Assembly: GCA_963795055.1 (NCBI GenBank)
Contig: CAWCGJ010000005.1
Location: 248,001-312,000, forward strand
From: JASHPR01 sp963795055
GTDB lineage: Bacteria; Actinomycetota; Actinomycetes; Streptosporangiales; Streptosporangiaceae
Direction: 5' to 3'
DNA: 64,000 bases
Shown here: positions 16,337 through 25,467 of the stretch, in pieces
Layout of the letters: the number at the start of each line of letters is the position of its first letter
How positions within the stretch are numbered: the stretch's first letter is position 1
The notes under the pieces: generated by a model
What the model saw: only the letters and a program-made list of their open reading frames with translations
Database searches by the model: none
Told to the model about the DNA's origin: nothing
Made by a program: the position numbers and the translations under genes

Positions 16337-17482
16337 TCACCTTGCACTCGCCTTGACGCCTGCCTTGCGCCCCAGGTCACGGGCCTGGCGGTCCGGGATC
16401 CGCCGGGAGATGCCGCTGCTTGCCGACACGGTGGCCAGCCCGGCGTACACGTCAGCGCTGACGCCGTGCAGGGGGGCGTGATCGGGCCGCCATTCGCTGA
16501 CCGGGACCACCCCGGGCGCCACCAGCGAGAGCCGGCCGATCAGGCCGGTGACCTCAGCGTGGCTGCGGGCGGTGACCCTGGCCGGGACCAGCGCGTTGTA
16601 CGCGGCCACTGCCGATGACACTGCCTGCGGGGCGAAGTCGGCTGTCAGGTGCGAGACCGCCACGAAACTGCCCGGCGCCAACGCGTCGGCCAGCGTGGCC
16701 ACGACGCCGGCCGGGTCGTCGGCGTCGGGAAGGAAGTGGAGGACAGCGGCCAGGATGACGGCCGTGGGCTGGGTGAAGTCCAGGGTCTGGGCGGCGGCTT
16801 TCAGGATCGCCTCGGGGTCGCGCAGTTCGCCGTCGATGTACTCGCACATCCCCTCGCGGGTGCTGGTGAGCAGCGCGCGGGCGTGTGCGAGCACGAGCGG
16901 GTCGTTGTCCACGTACACGACGCGGGACTGGGGGGCGACGGCTTGCGCCACGGCGTGCGTAGCACCGGGCGCGGGCAGGCCCGGGCCGATGTCCAGGAAC
17001 TGCCGGACCCCGCGCTGCCCAGCCAGGTACCGCACGGCGCGGCCGAGGAACGCCCGGTTCGCCTGCGCGCTCGCCACTACCTGCGGGCGATAGGCGGCAA
17101 CCTCCTCGGCGGCTTTGCGGTCGGCCGGAAAGTGATCCTTGGACCCTAGCCAGTAGGCATACACCCGGGCCGGATGCGGCATTGCGGGGTCGAACCGGGC
17201 CGCTGCCGGGCTGAGGGTCCGGCGCGCGGCTGCCGGGGGCTGAGCGGAGGCACCGCTGAGCGCTGTCCGCAGTTCGCCGAGGTCGGCAGTGACCACCGTA
17301 TGCGGGTGCTGGCCGCGGGCTATGTAGCGGATCTGGCCGCCGTCATCTTCGCGCCAGATCTCGTGGTGAGGGAAGTCGGCGCGGAGGGCTGTAAGTGCAT
17401 GGGCGGCCGTGGCCGTCTCAATGGCCTCGGGGACGTTATCGCGGGCGGTCACAGGGGGGGGGGTCCTTGTCGGTCGCGCCAT
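16337..17482 (-). CDS. SAM-dependent methyltransferase (DUF574/SCO-type) with N-terminal extension
   Basis: 381 residues. The C-terminal about 265 residues match the actinomycete S-adenosylmethionine methyltransferase family: PHPARVYAYWLGSKDHFPADR, FLDIGPGLPAPG (SAM loop), VVYVDNDPLVLAHARALL, LRDPEAIL and VILAAVLHFLPD. The first about 100 residues hold a separate small domain (ALTALRADFPHHEIW ... HTVVTADLGELRTAL) often found as its own gene. Start ATG 17482 has no clear Shine-Dalgarno, and a GTG at 17452 is possible. Between the two lies a run of ten C on the coding strand. Divergent from the XRE gene. Target unknown. Confidence 0.85.
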   Translation of the reverse strand: MARPTRTPPPVTARDNVPEAIETATAAHALTALRADFPHHEIWREDDGGQIRYIARGQHPHTVVTADLGELRTALSGASAQPPAAARRTLSPAAARFDPAMPHPARVYAYWLGSKDHFPADRKAAEEVAAYRPQVVASAQANRAFLGRAVRYLAGQRGVRQFLDIGPGLPAPGATHAVAQAVAPQSRVVYVDNDPLVLAHARALLTSTREGMCEYIDGELRDPEAILKAAAQTLDFTQPTAVILAAVLHFLPDADDPAGVVATLADALAPGSFVAVSHLTADFAPQAVSSAVAAYNALVPARVTARSHAEVTGLIGRLSLVAPGVVPVSEWRPDHAPLHGVSADVYAGLATVSASSGISRRIPDRQARDLGRKAGVKASAR

Positions 17483-17628
17483 TGTTTGCTCACGTGACCG
17501 TACGGCCTGCCCTCGTGATCGGCAGGGACGAGTTGTCCCCCTGCGCGGGCTGTTACTTGCCGTGCGGGAACCTTGCGTCTCAAGCGTCGGCTCGGGCCAG
17601 TGGGTAGTCTCCGGTATGGAGGGCCACG

Positions 17629-18849
17629 ATGGAGATGCCAGCAGATTTGACCACGGGCGAGCGGATCCGGCATCTGCGCGAGCGGCGCGGGATGACCCGC
17701 GTTGTGCTAGCAAACTTGGTGGGCTACTCGGCGGACTGGCTGAAGCGGATCGAGGCAGGCCAGCGCGGGATCTCAATACCGGCCCTGGTGCGCTTGGCGC
17801 AGGTTCTGCGCGTGGACGACCTGTCGGTGCTGATCGATGGCACGACCGAGATACCGATAAGCACATGGGAGGGGCCGCAGCATCCGGCCGGCGAAGCAGC
17901 CCGCAAGATCGCAGGAGTCGGGTCGTTTCGCGGTGCCGGCGAGGCCGATCCCCCTGACGTGGCCGCACTGGCCGAGGGCGTCGCGGCTGCCTGGCGGGAC
18001 TGGCACGCCCTGCCCGACAACCACTCGGTGGTCGCCGCTGTGCTGCCCGACCTCATCAGCGAGCTGGACCAGGCCACAGTTGTACTGGATGGCCCGCAGC
18101 GGCGAAAGGCCAGCGGTGCTCTGGCCAGCGCTTACGGCCTGGCGCAGCATCTGGCGGTTGACCTGGTAGAACCGGAGACAGGGCGGATTATCGCCGACCG
18201 GGCCGCGCGAGCCGCGCAGGCCGCCGACGATCCGGTAAGCCTGGCGTTCGGCGCCTGGACGCAAGGGCACGTGCTGCGCAGCGTTGACGCAGACGCGGCG
18301 CAGCGGGTGGTGGCCGAGGCTGCCAGCGAACTGGAGCTACACATGGGCGCCCCGGACGCGATGGGCCTGTACGGCAGCTTGTGCCTGCACATGGGGATCA
18401 GCGCGGCCTACCAGGGCGATGACGGCGACGCGTGGCGGTTCTGGGACACCGCCGACCAGCTCGCCGACGCGCTCCCGGCGGGCTACTTCCACCCCCAGAC
18501 AGTCTTCGGCCGGGCCAACGTCGATATTCACGGGGTCAGCATCTCGGCAGAGCTTCGCCGGTTCGGCGAGGCCGTGGGCCGCGCCGAACGGATCGATCCA
18601 GGCCAGGTGCCGTCGCGGGAGCGCCGGGGACGCCTGTACGGGGAGATCGCGGCCGGCCACATGCAACGCCGGGAGCTTGACCAGGCTAAGCACTTCCTGA
18701 AACGGTCCTATACCGAGTCACCGGAGACAGCGCCCTACTCCCCGCTGACTCGGGGAGTCGCGGTGGAACTGGTCCGCACCGCAACCGGCTCGCTGAAGAC
18801 AGAGGCCGTCGCGCTCGCGGAGCGGATGGGAGTCCTCCCGGCGGCTTGA
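17629..18849 (+). CDS. XRE-family transcriptional regulator with TPR-like sensor half
   Basis: 406 residues. The helix-turn-helix covers about 8-65 (TTGERIRHLRERRGMTRVVLANLVGYSADWLKRIEAGQRG). The remainder is helical and TPR-like, the common layout of large actinomycete XRE regulators that partner DUF397 proteins. ATG 17629 with GGAGGGCCACG just before. It is divergent from the methyltransferase across a 146-bp region that probably carries both promoters. The genes controlled are unknown; the DUF397 neighbour is the best candidate partner. Confidence 0.9.
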   Translation: MEMPADLTTGERIRHLRERRGMTRVVLANLVGYSADWLKRIEAGQRGISIPALVRLAQVLRVDDLSVLIDGTTEIPISTWEGPQHPAGEAARKIAGVGSFRGAGEADPPDVAALAEGVAAAWRDWHALPDNHSVVAAVLPDLISELDQATVVLDGPQRRKASGALASAYGLAQHLAVDLVEPETGRIIADRAARAAQAADDPVSLAFGAWTQGHVLRSVDADAAQRVVAEAASELELHMGAPDAMGLYGSLCLHMGISAAYQGDDGDAWRFWDTADQLADALPAGYFHPQTVFGRANVDIHGVSISAELRRFGEAVGRAERIDPGQVPSRERRGRLYGEIAAGHMQRRELDQAKHFLKRSYTESPETAPYSPLTRGVAVELVRTATGSLKTEAVALAERMGVLPAA

Positions 18850-19189
18850 TCACTGAGCGCGACGAATGAGTGGCGCTGCTGAGTGTGGCGATGGACTGGC
18901 AGGTATAGCGCGATGATGTGATCGCCGTACGCGTGGGTGGGGTGGAGCTGATTGTGCGCCGCTGGCGACATCGTTAGGACAGGTGACCGGGAGGGCCGGC
19001 TTAGGTTAGCCCTCCCTTGTGGATTGGCCGATCTAGCTCTAGTAACTATTAGATAACGGCAAAAGCCATACTCGGCGCGCGCCTGGATAGAGTTCTCTGG
19101 ACTCATGGCGCGCGGCTGATCAGGCTGTTTGCACATGGCCACCGCGTCGGCTGGTCTCGGCAAAGCCCAATGGCGTTAAGTTAGGGGTC
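18850..19189. other. 340-bp region without a recognisable gene
   Basis: Convergent intergenic space between the XRE gene and the kinase gene. A short A/T-richer stretch occurs at about 19035-19070. Open frames here are short and lack family features. I see no strong hairpin or repeat. Confidence 0.5.
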
Positions 19190-19915
19190 CTAAGCGGAGG
19201 CACCGCCGCCAGTCTCCTTCACCACCTGCCACATTCGGGCTTGCTCGGCAACGGACAGGTGGGGATCCGCCACCTTCCATGCCACCACGTCATTTAGATG
19301 TTGTTTGACCACGTCGACATCAAAGGAGTCAACGAAGCTCTTCACCAAGGCCGAGCGAGCGCGGCCGAGGATCATCCCGATAAACCGGCCAGTGGGTACC
19401 TCACCTGCCGCCATGATGACCCAGGCGAGCGCCACATCGACGGCGGGATCACCTCGGCACGCGCCGGCCCAGTCGATGACGACCGGACCTGTTGGGCTCA
19501 TCATCACGTTCAGCGGATGGAGGTCGAGGTGGAGGAGCCGGTCTCCACGACCGACGGGGGCGTCGCGCAGCCAGTCCGGAACTGTCAGCTCATGAAGCCG
19601 GCGATGGAGATCGGCCAGCACCCGGCCCTGACGAGGGATCGCCCATGGGTGCTTGGACATCAGTGCCACCATGTCAGGGCCGTCGATGCGTTCCATGACC
19701 AGGTTGAGGCCGTCGTCACTGACTTCCTCAACCGCGGGGGCAGGGAAGCCCTGGGAACGGACATACTCCATAACTTGAGCCTCTCGTGCCATCGAACGTC
19801 CCTGCCGGGAGCGCCGCAGCACAAGTCCAGCGCCGTACTCGAAGATGTCGGCGTCTCGTCCCGCCGCCAGCAAGGGTCCGGGGTCCATCACCCCGGTCAG
19901 GGTAATTGCTGCCAT
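19190..19915 (-). CDS. Aminoglycoside phosphotransferase (APH)-like kinase
   Basis: 241 residues of the protein-kinase-like APH fold. Catalytic loop HLDLHPLNVMM (about 126-136), metal site VIDWAGACRGDPAVDVALAW (about 143-162) and an N-terminal lobe with VLRRSRQGRSMAREAQVMEYV (Lys replaced by Arg in the beta3 position, plus an alpha-C Glu). ATG 19915. The family includes resistance enzymes and many small-molecule kinases, so resistance cannot be assumed. Its 5' end overlaps the decayed IS4 transposase reading frame, so the insertion may have changed its promoter. Confidence 0.85.
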   Translation of the reverse strand: MAAITLTGVMDPGPLLAAGRDADIFEYGAGLVLRRSRQGRSMAREAQVMEYVRSQGFPAPAVEEVSDDGLNLVMERIDGPDMVALMSKHPWAIPRQGRVLADLHRRLHELTVPDWLRDAPVGRGDRLLHLDLHPLNVMMSPTGPVVIDWAGACRGDPAVDVALAWVIMAAGEVPTGRFIGMILGRARSALVKSFVDSFDVDVVKQHLNDVVAWKVADPHLSVAEQARMWQVVKETGGGASA

Positions 19916-21344
19916 GCCACCGTGCCAGCGAGATCGGCTTGCGGCCCGGGCCGGCGTACCGCGATGGCGTTAGGCGGCGGTGGCAGCGGCCAGAAGCTGA
20001 TCTTCGTCAGGGGCGTCAGCCGGCTGGACTGGCCGTGCGTGCGGGTCTTGTACCGGCCCCCGGCGCGCTTGGTCTCGCGGGCGTATCGGCGGCCGGGCCG
20101 GTCGGGCACGAGGTTGCGGGGAAGGGTGATCTCGAAGGCCAGGCCGGCGAGCGCCTCGTCAAGCTCGGAGGGGAAAATGAGCCGGGGTCGCTGATGCGCC
20201 TGCGGACCGCGTCGCGGGCGGCGGTGAAGGAAACCCGGCGGGGATCTAACCCGGAGTCGTCCGCCGCGTTGCTGATCAGGGCGCGGATCGCCTGGTAGCA
20301 GCAGAGCATGGCGTAGATCTCCTGGCAGATCATCGGCGGGGACTTCGACCGCAGCACCACCGTGGCGCCGCCGCGGACGGAGGTTTCCAGCTCGCCGAAG
20401 CAGGTCTCCAGCTGCCAGCGGGAGGCGTAGCAGGCGGCGGCCTGCTCGCAGCTCAGCAGCGCGGGGTCGAGGATGTCGATGACCAGGGCGAAGGTCTCCG
20501 AGGTTTCGGTGCCGTCCTCGCTTTCGACGGTGTACTCGATGACCCTCACCGGGATGCCTGGGATGTCCTTGGGGCCGGCGCCCTTGCGGCGCATGCGCCG
20601 GGCGGGATCGGGGCCGGCGATCCGCGACCTGTAGGTGCCGTCGGCCAGGACCTGCAGCACCGGCAGGTCCACGTCGCTCCTGGCGCGCCACAGCACGTGC
20701 ACCCCGGCGTCCAGGACGTCCTGGAGCAGGCCGTGGGACAGGAAGTTGCGGTCAGCTAGCAGCGCGTCGCCGGGCGACAGCTTCGCCAGCAGATGGCGCA
20801 GCAGCGACTGCTCCCCGGTAGCCAGCGGCGACAGTTCCGCGCCCAGCACCGCCCGGGTGCCGCACTCCCCGATCCCGACGACCCGGACCTGCGGGAACGG
20901 GCCGCGGCCGGCGTCGTTGGCCGGGTAGCCGAACTCGGCGGCGTTCTGCGCGGTGTCGGGCAGGTCCAGGCACATCCCGTCGGCCGCGACCAGCCGCATC
21001 CCCGAGCAGAACGCGGCCTGCTGGCCGCAGCCGGCCAGCGCCCCGGCAGTCTCGGCCAGCAGGGCCTGCATCACCTGCCAGCCCAGCCGCTGCCGCGCGT
21101 AGGTGATCGCCGCCGCGGTCGGCTGCATGCCCAGCAGCATCCGGGCACGGAACCGGCGCGCCTAGTCCAGGCCCGCGACCAGCTTGTTCCACACCTCGGC
21201 GTAGCCGGACTGAAAGAACAGCACCTTCGCCAGCACGTAGTACACCATCACCCGGGCCGGCAGGGAGCGCGCGCGCTGCTCGCGTACGCCGGCTTGCTCG
21301 ATCACCCGGTCCACCATCTCGGGGGTGAACACCTTCGTCAGCAC
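19897..21344 (-). pseudogene. IS4-family transposase, inactivated by a stop codon and a frameshift
   Basis: The N-terminal IS4 domain (MLTKVFTPEMVDRVIEQAG ... RSLPARVMVYYVLAKVLFF) stops at an in-frame TAG (21162-21164) where related proteins have Trp. The frame resumes at once (ARRFRARMLL) and contains the DDE core: VAADGMCLDLPD, LLADRNFLSHGL and CYASRWQLETCFGELE with the Y-R-E-like block. Near 20175-20190 a one-base shift moves the C-terminus (SELDEALAGLAFEITLPRNL ... KTRTHG) to another frame, which runs into the kinase start. GTG 21344 is the first start codon, but homology may extend a little upstream. I could not define terminal inverted repeats or a target duplication. Confidence 0.85.
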
Positions 21345-21843
21345 GCCGACCCCGATCTGGTCCGCCAGCCGGTCACCCGCGACGACCTGCTGCGGGCCGT
21401 GGCGGCGGCCGCCGGCGCGAGGCGCGGGTATCTGCCTGGGTGCCTCCTTCGGAGTGGTTGCTGCTGGAGTCGGCTGGGCTCGGGGCTAAGCTCAGGTGCG
21501 AGCTAGCTGCGCGGCCTCTGGCGTCACCCTGTGGCGGCGGCGCGCTGGGTTGCGGCGAGCCGGGCCGTTCACTCGATGACGAGCCGTCGGGCCGGGTCGG
21601 CGGGCATGATCTTTTGCCCGTTGACGCAACGCCCTATAACCGGCCTAACGGTACATTAGCGAGCATCAGCCCCGGAACGGACGCAGCCCGGTCGTTCCGC
21701 ACGGCGCGGAGGCTGGCCTTTCGGCGCCCAGAATCCGGCATTCCGGGCTAAGGCCCGACCAGGCCACCCGACCAGCCGGGCCGGGCCGCTTCCGATCAGC
21801 CGAGTGGCACGCACCGGGCCTGCCCGTGCGGCAAGCTGGCCTG
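21345..21843. other. About 500 bp without a recognisable gene beside the IS remnant
   Basis: Contains the presumed upstream end of the IS4 element and an A/T-richer piece (21615-21660). Open frames here show no family features. It may hold the IS terminus and the promoter of the DinB gene, but I found no convincing inverted repeat pair with the 19900-19980 side. Confidence 0.4.
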
Positions 21844-22353
21844 GTGAGCATGCCGTTCCCCGAGCCCACCACGCCCGCGCCGTCGCGGGCCGACGTCTTC
21901 CTCACCTATCTCGACTACTTCCGCTCCCGGCTGGTGGACAAGCTCGACGGCCTGCCCGACCGCGAGCTGCGCAGCAGCCGGCTGCCGTCGGGCTGGACTC
22001 CCATCGAGTTGCTGAAGCACCTCACCTACGTGGAGATGCGGTGGCTCGAGTGGGGCTTCGAGGGCCGTGCCGTGGCCGATCCGTGGGGCGACCGGCGCGA
22101 CGACCGCTGGTACGTGGCGCCCGAGGAGACGCTCGGTGACCTGGTGGCCGCGCTGCACACCCGGGCCACGCGCACCCGGGCCATCGTCGAGTCGCACGAC
22201 CTCGCCGAGATCGGCCAGCCAGGTCCCCGGTGGGACGGCGCGGATCCCCCGTCACTCGAGCGGGTCCTGTTCCACCTGCTCCAGGAGTACGCGCGCCATG
22301 TCGGCCACCTCGACATCGTTGCCGAGCTCGCCGACGGCCAGACCGGCGAGTGA
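21844..22353 (+). CDS. DinB/DUF664-family protein
   Basis: About 169 residues; a four-helix-bundle metalloprotein of the group that includes mycothiol-dependent transferases. Characteristic blocks are PIELLKHLTYVEMRWLEWGF (metal His), WYVAPEETLGDLVAALH and FHLLQEYARHVGHLDIVAEL (second and third metal His), near the family spacing. The start is uncertain: GTG 21826, GTG 21844 and ATG 21850 are in frame with no strong Shine-Dalgarno. The partner thiol is probably mycothiol in this phylum; the substrate is unknown. Confidence 0.85.
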   Translation: MSMPFPEPTTPAPSRADVFLTYLDYFRSRLVDKLDGLPDRELRSSRLPSGWTPIELLKHLTYVEMRWLEWGFEGRAVADPWGDRRDDRWYVAPEETLGDLVAALHTRATRTRAIVESHDLAEIGQPGPRWDGADPPSLERVLFHLLQEYARHVGHLDIVAELADGQTGE

Positions 22354-22370
22354 GGCACCGTGAAGTACGC

Positions 22371-23189
22371 CTAGAGCGCTGGTTCGTCCGGGATCGCGGT
22401 GCGGGTCACCCGGCGCCCGGCCTGCCGGGCGAGCGAGGCGAAGGCGGCCGCGTCGTGCACGGCGGCGCCGCCCGGGTCGTTGTTGAAGAAGGCGAACACG
22501 TCCGCGTCGTCGGGCCAGGTTGCGGCTATCCGCTGCACCCAGCTGCTCAGCGCGCGCTCCCCGTAACGCGGCCACGGCTGCGCCGCGCCCTCGTGCAGGC
22601 GGAGGTAGCCCCAGTCGGCCGTGCGCCACAGCGGGCTGGCCGGGCGGCCGAGCCGGTCCGCCCAGCACAGGGCGGCGTCGTGGCGCGTCAGCACCTCCCG
22701 GATCTGTCCGGTCCACCACGACTCGTGCCTGAATTCCACCGCCACCCGCACCCGGACCGCCGCTGCGCTGCTCGCACCGGGCTCGCCCGGCATGCGGAAG
22801 GCCGCGAACTCGCGCAGGCAGTCCTCTAGCGCCCCCGGATCCGCGGGGAGGTTCGGGGGCAGCTGGAGCAGCACCGGGCCAAGCCGGTCGCCGAGCCCGG
22901 CGGCCGCGCCCAGCAGGCGGCCGACCGGCCCGGCCGCATCACGCAGCCGCAGGACGTGCGTGAGATAGCGGCTGGCCTTGACCGCCATCACGAAGTCGGC
23001 GGGCGTGCGGGCACGCCAGTCGGCGAAGGTCTGCGGGCTGGGCAGCCGGTAGAACGCGCCGTTGTTCTCGACCGTCGCGTACTGGCTGGCGTAGTACTCC
23101 AGCCACCTGCGCTGCGCCAGGCCGGGCGGGTACAGCACCCCCCGCCAGTCGCGGTACTGCCAGCCGGAGGTGCCGACAAGGACAGGCAT
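22371..23189 (-). CDS. DUF72 family protein (YecE-like)
   Basis: 272 residues, TIM-barrel-like family of unknown biochemical role. Hallmarks are VGTSGWQYRDWRGVLYPPGL at the N-terminus, YASQYATVENNGAFYRLPS, FVMAVKASRYLTH, GPVLLQLPPNL, VEFRHESWW and FAFFNNDPGGAAVHDA. ATG 23189. It is convergent with the DinB gene with 17 bp between the stops. There is no operon partner, because the upstream regulator is a remnant. Confidence 0.92.
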   Translation of the reverse strand: MPVLVGTSGWQYRDWRGVLYPPGLAQRRWLEYYASQYATVENNGAFYRLPSPQTFADWRARTPADFVMAVKASRYLTHVLRLRDAAGPVGRLLGAAAGLGDRLGPVLLQLPPNLPADPGALEDCLREFAAFRMPGEPGASSAAAVRVRVAVEFRHESWWTGQIREVLTRHDAALCWADRLGRPASPLWRTADWGYLRLHEGAAQPWPRYGERALSSWVQRIAATWPDDADVFAFFNNDPGGAAVHDAAAFASLARQAGRRVTRTAIPDEPAL

Positions 23190-23248
23190 CGCCGTACGCA
23201 GCCTTTCTCCGGCATCCGGGCCTCAGCAACATCATGACAGCTTTAGCC

Positions 23249-23470
23249 CGGGAGCACGGTGACGCCGGAGCGCTCGACGAGCTGCTGCAGCGCGGCGACA
23301 TGCTGCTTGAACGCGGCCAGGCGGCCCGGGTGAGCCGGGCCGAGGTGCGCGGCCGCTTGCCGATGAACGCCTTGCGGATCTGCACGTAGCCGGCTTCCTC
23401 CAGCGTCGACAGCTGCTTGGAGAGCGCCGAGTCCGATAGTCCCACCTGGTCTCGGATGACCTTGAATAAC
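23249..23470 (-). pseudogene. Truncated, frameshifted winged-helix (MarR/PadR-type) regulator
   Basis: Minus-strand reading gives LFKVIRDQVGLSDSALSKQLSTLEEAGYV, then IRKAFIGKRPRTSARLTR, clearly a wing. After a one-base shift near 23320 it continues LAAFKQHVAALQQLVERSG to a stop near 23247. No start codon exists upstream before a stop, so the N-terminal about 20 residues are lost too. The divergent GNAT gene begins 40 bp away, suggesting a rearrangement removed its 5' end. Confidence 0.7.
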
Positions 23471-23508
23471 CGTTGGCGCCGGCCGCCGTCCCTGGGTTAG
23501 CTGGCCGC

Positions 23509-24549
23509 ATGGACCTGCAACGGTTCGCCGCGGACCGCGACAGCGAGCCGGTACGCGCCTGCTACGAGATCTACCTGTCGGGGATGCCCGCCGACGACCC
23601 TCGCGTGCCGCCCCTGTCGCTGCGCAGCTTCACCGGCTGGCTGGTGCTGGGCTGGACCGAAGACCCGTCGGAAACCTGGCTGGCCCGCGACAGCTCCGGC
23701 CGGCCCTGCGGCTGGTACCTGCTCACCCTGCCGCGGCGGGAGAACCGACATCACGCCGACCTGAGTCCCATGGTGCACACCTCCCGGCGGCGCGCAGGCC
23801 TGGGCACGGCGCTGCTCAGGCACGCGGCGGGGCGCGCGGATCGCCGCAGCCGCACGCTGCTCACGGCCGAGGCGAGAGAGGGCTCGCCCGGCGCGGCGTT
23901 TGCCGCCGCACTCGGCGCACGGCGCGCAGCCGGCTCGTCCCGCCGGGTGCTCGACCTGACCGCCGTTCCTGCCGGGCACCTGGCCACACTGCGGGCCAGG
24001 GCCGAGCCGGCCGCGCGGGGATACTCGCTGCTGTCCTGGGCCGGGCCGGTACCCGGGGACTGGATCGCGGCGGTCGCCGCCATCAACGCGGCCATGGCCG
24101 ACGCGCCGCGGGACGCCGGGCACGAGGCGCAGCTCTGGGACGCCGAGCGGGTACGGCAGGACGATCATCGCCGGGCGGTCCAGGGCTGGCGCAGCTACGT
24201 GGTCGCGGCCCGGTCGCTGGTCACCGGCGAGCTGGCCGGGCTGACCCAGGTCTCGGTCGATCCGGCCTATCCCGCGTGGGGCCTGCAGGAGCTGACCGCC
24301 GTGGCCGGGCCGCACCGCGGGCACCGGATCGGGCTGCTGGTCAAGGTGGCCATGCTGGAACTGCTGGCCGGGCGCGAGCCTCAGCTCACCCGCATCGTCA
24401 CCGGGAACGCTGACGGCAACGAGCACATGATCGCGATCAACGATGAGCTGGGCTACACCGTCCTCGACCGGTGGCCGTCCTGGGAGATGGAGGTCGCGCG
24501 GGCGCTGGCGCCGCCAAGAGGCGAGGCAGATTATCTGTCCCAGTATTGA
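23509..24549 (+). CDS. Double-domain GNAT N-acetyltransferase
   Basis: 346 residues with two GNAT-like halves. The N-terminal half has HHADLSPMVHTSRRRAGLGTALLRHAAG (acetyl-CoA loop R-R-x-G-x-G). The C-terminal half has LQELTAVAGPHRGHRIGLLVKVAMLELL and a family end block TGNADGNEHMIAINDELGYTVLD, as in mycothiol-synthase-like proteins. ATG 23509. Substrate unknown; I would not call it MshD because the similarity is general to the architecture. Confidence 0.85.
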   Translation: MDLQRFAADRDSEPVRACYEIYLSGMPADDPRVPPLSLRSFTGWLVLGWTEDPSETWLARDSSGRPCGWYLLTLPRRENRHHADLSPMVHTSRRRAGLGTALLRHAAGRADRRSRTLLTAEAREGSPGAAFAAALGARRAAGSSRRVLDLTAVPAGHLATLRARAEPAARGYSLLSWAGPVPGDWIAAVAAINAAMADAPRDAGHEAQLWDAERVRQDDHRRAVQGWRSYVVAARSLVTGELAGLTQVSVDPAYPAWGLQELTAVAGPHRGHRIGLLVKVAMLELLAGREPQLTRIVTGNADGNEHMIAINDELGYTVLDRWPSWEMEVARALAPPRGEADYLSQY

Positions 24550-24628
24550 GGTATTTCGTAGGCCAATTACCGAAAGGCGGGACTCTGTGCGCCGTGGCAA
24601 GGGGGGAGGGGGAGGAAGCGACCGAACG

Positions 24629-25105
24629 GTGTTACAGGTACACAACTTCGCATATGGTCTGCTAACGCCCGTACTTGGATGCGTTATGTCCTGTATGGGG
24701 GCATTCATTGGCCTGCGTTGCACCACCCGGGCCCGCCCCTTCCGGGGAGTGGCCCGGCCCCGGCGGCTTCTGCTCGGCGGGGTGTCGATCGGCATCACCG
24801 GGGTCTGGCTGATGCACTTCATCGCCATGCCGGGATTCACGATCCCCGGCGAGACGATCGCCTACAACGTGCCGGTCACCATCCTCAGCCTGCCGGTGGT
24901 GGTGGGGATCGTGCGCGTCGGCCTGCTGATCGTCGGCTTCGGCCGGGACCAGTACACCTCGCTGCTGCTCGGCGGCGTGATCACCGGGATAGGCGTGGCG
25001 GCCATGCACTACCTGGGCATGGCCGCCACGCGGATGCCGGGCCGGATCACCTATCCGCCGGCGCACCCAGCCCCAGCGGTAGCACTGTTTCCGGACGGCG
25101 GCTAA
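24629..25105 (+). CDS. MHYT-domain membrane protein, C-terminally shortened
   Basis: 158 residues from GTG 24629 (an in-frame GTG at 24587 is possible). The opening VHNFAYGLLTPVLGCVMSCMGAFIGLRCT is typical of actinomycete MHYT proteins. MHFIAM and MHYLGMAA are the metal-type motifs at helix ends. Full-length relatives continue with further helices; here the sequence ends soon after RMPGRITYPP in a non-membrane tail. It could be a truncated gene. Its stop overlaps the convergent acidic-repeat gene. Confidence 0.75.
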   Translation: MLQVHNFAYGLLTPVLGCVMSCMGAFIGLRCTTRARPFRGVARPRRLLLGGVSIGITGVWLMHFIAMPGFTIPGETIAYNVPVTILSLPVVVGIVRVGLLIVGFGRDQYTSLLLGGVITGIGVAAMHYLGMAATRMPGRITYPPAHPAPAVALFPDGG

Positions 25106-25341
25106 CCCGGCCCGGCGCCGCCGAGCAGGTCGGTGCGCTGCTCGTCGGGTTCCGGGCCGCCCAGCTCGTCGGTGGCCGGCTCCTGGCCGCCGAGCAGGTC
25201 GGTGCCCTGCTCGTCGGGTTCCGGGCCACCGAGCTCGTCGGTGGCCGGCTCCTGGCCGCCGAGCAGGTCGGTGCCCTGCTCGTTGGAATCCGGGCCGCCC
25301 AGCTCGTCTGAGTACTGCCCAGACGCTGGATTATCCGTCAT
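25102..25341 (-). CDS. Small acidic protein built of 23-residue repeats
   Basis: 79 residues: a short leader (MTDNPASGQYS), then almost three repeats of the type DELGGPEPDEQGTDLLGGQEPAT, the last one diverged. It is strongly acidic, without Cys, membrane segment or signal peptide, and probably disordered. An excellent Shine-Dalgarno (AGGAGG, 5 bp before ATG 25341) supports translation. I recognise no family. It is convergent with the MHYT gene and follows a duplicated 48-bp leader (25346-25441). Confidence 0.65.
   Translation of the reverse strand: MTDNPASGQYSDELGGPDSNEQGTDLLGGQEPATDELGGPEPDEQGTDLLGGQEPATDELGGPEPDEQRTDLLGGAGPG
25126..25310. repeat. 69-bp tandem repeat inside the acidic-protein gene
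   Basis: About 2.7 copies of a 69-bp unit, nearly identical between the second and third copies. The unit length is a multiple of three, so copy-number change would lengthen the protein by 23 residues without breaking the frame. Confidence 0.85.
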
Positions 25342-25345
25342 GTCA

Positions 25346-25441
25346 GCCTCCTGTTAGCCCTGCGCCTAACAACGCCAGCCCGGCCGCTCAGGCGCCTCCT
25401 GTTAGCTCTGCGCCCAACAATGCCAGCCCGGCCGCCCGGGC
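25346..25441. repeat. 48-bp direct duplication upstream of the acidic-protein gene
   Basis: Two copies (starting 25346 and 25394) with about four mismatches. Each contains GCCTCCTGTTAG (the Shine-Dalgarno on the minus strand) and a GTTAG...CTAAC inverted pair, intact in the first copy. Only the copy next to the ATG can serve translation. Confidence 0.8.
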
Positions 25442-25467
25442 GCACTACCCGCCCCACCGCACGCGGC

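Noticed and set aside
18735..19163. 142-codon minus-strand frame
   Set aside because: It overlaps the XRE C-terminus, has mixed composition and no family signal or good start site.
19897..21660. Terminal inverted repeats of the IS4 element
   Set aside because: I compared the short G/C-rich and TAACG/TTAGG-like segments at both sides and found no pair better than chance.
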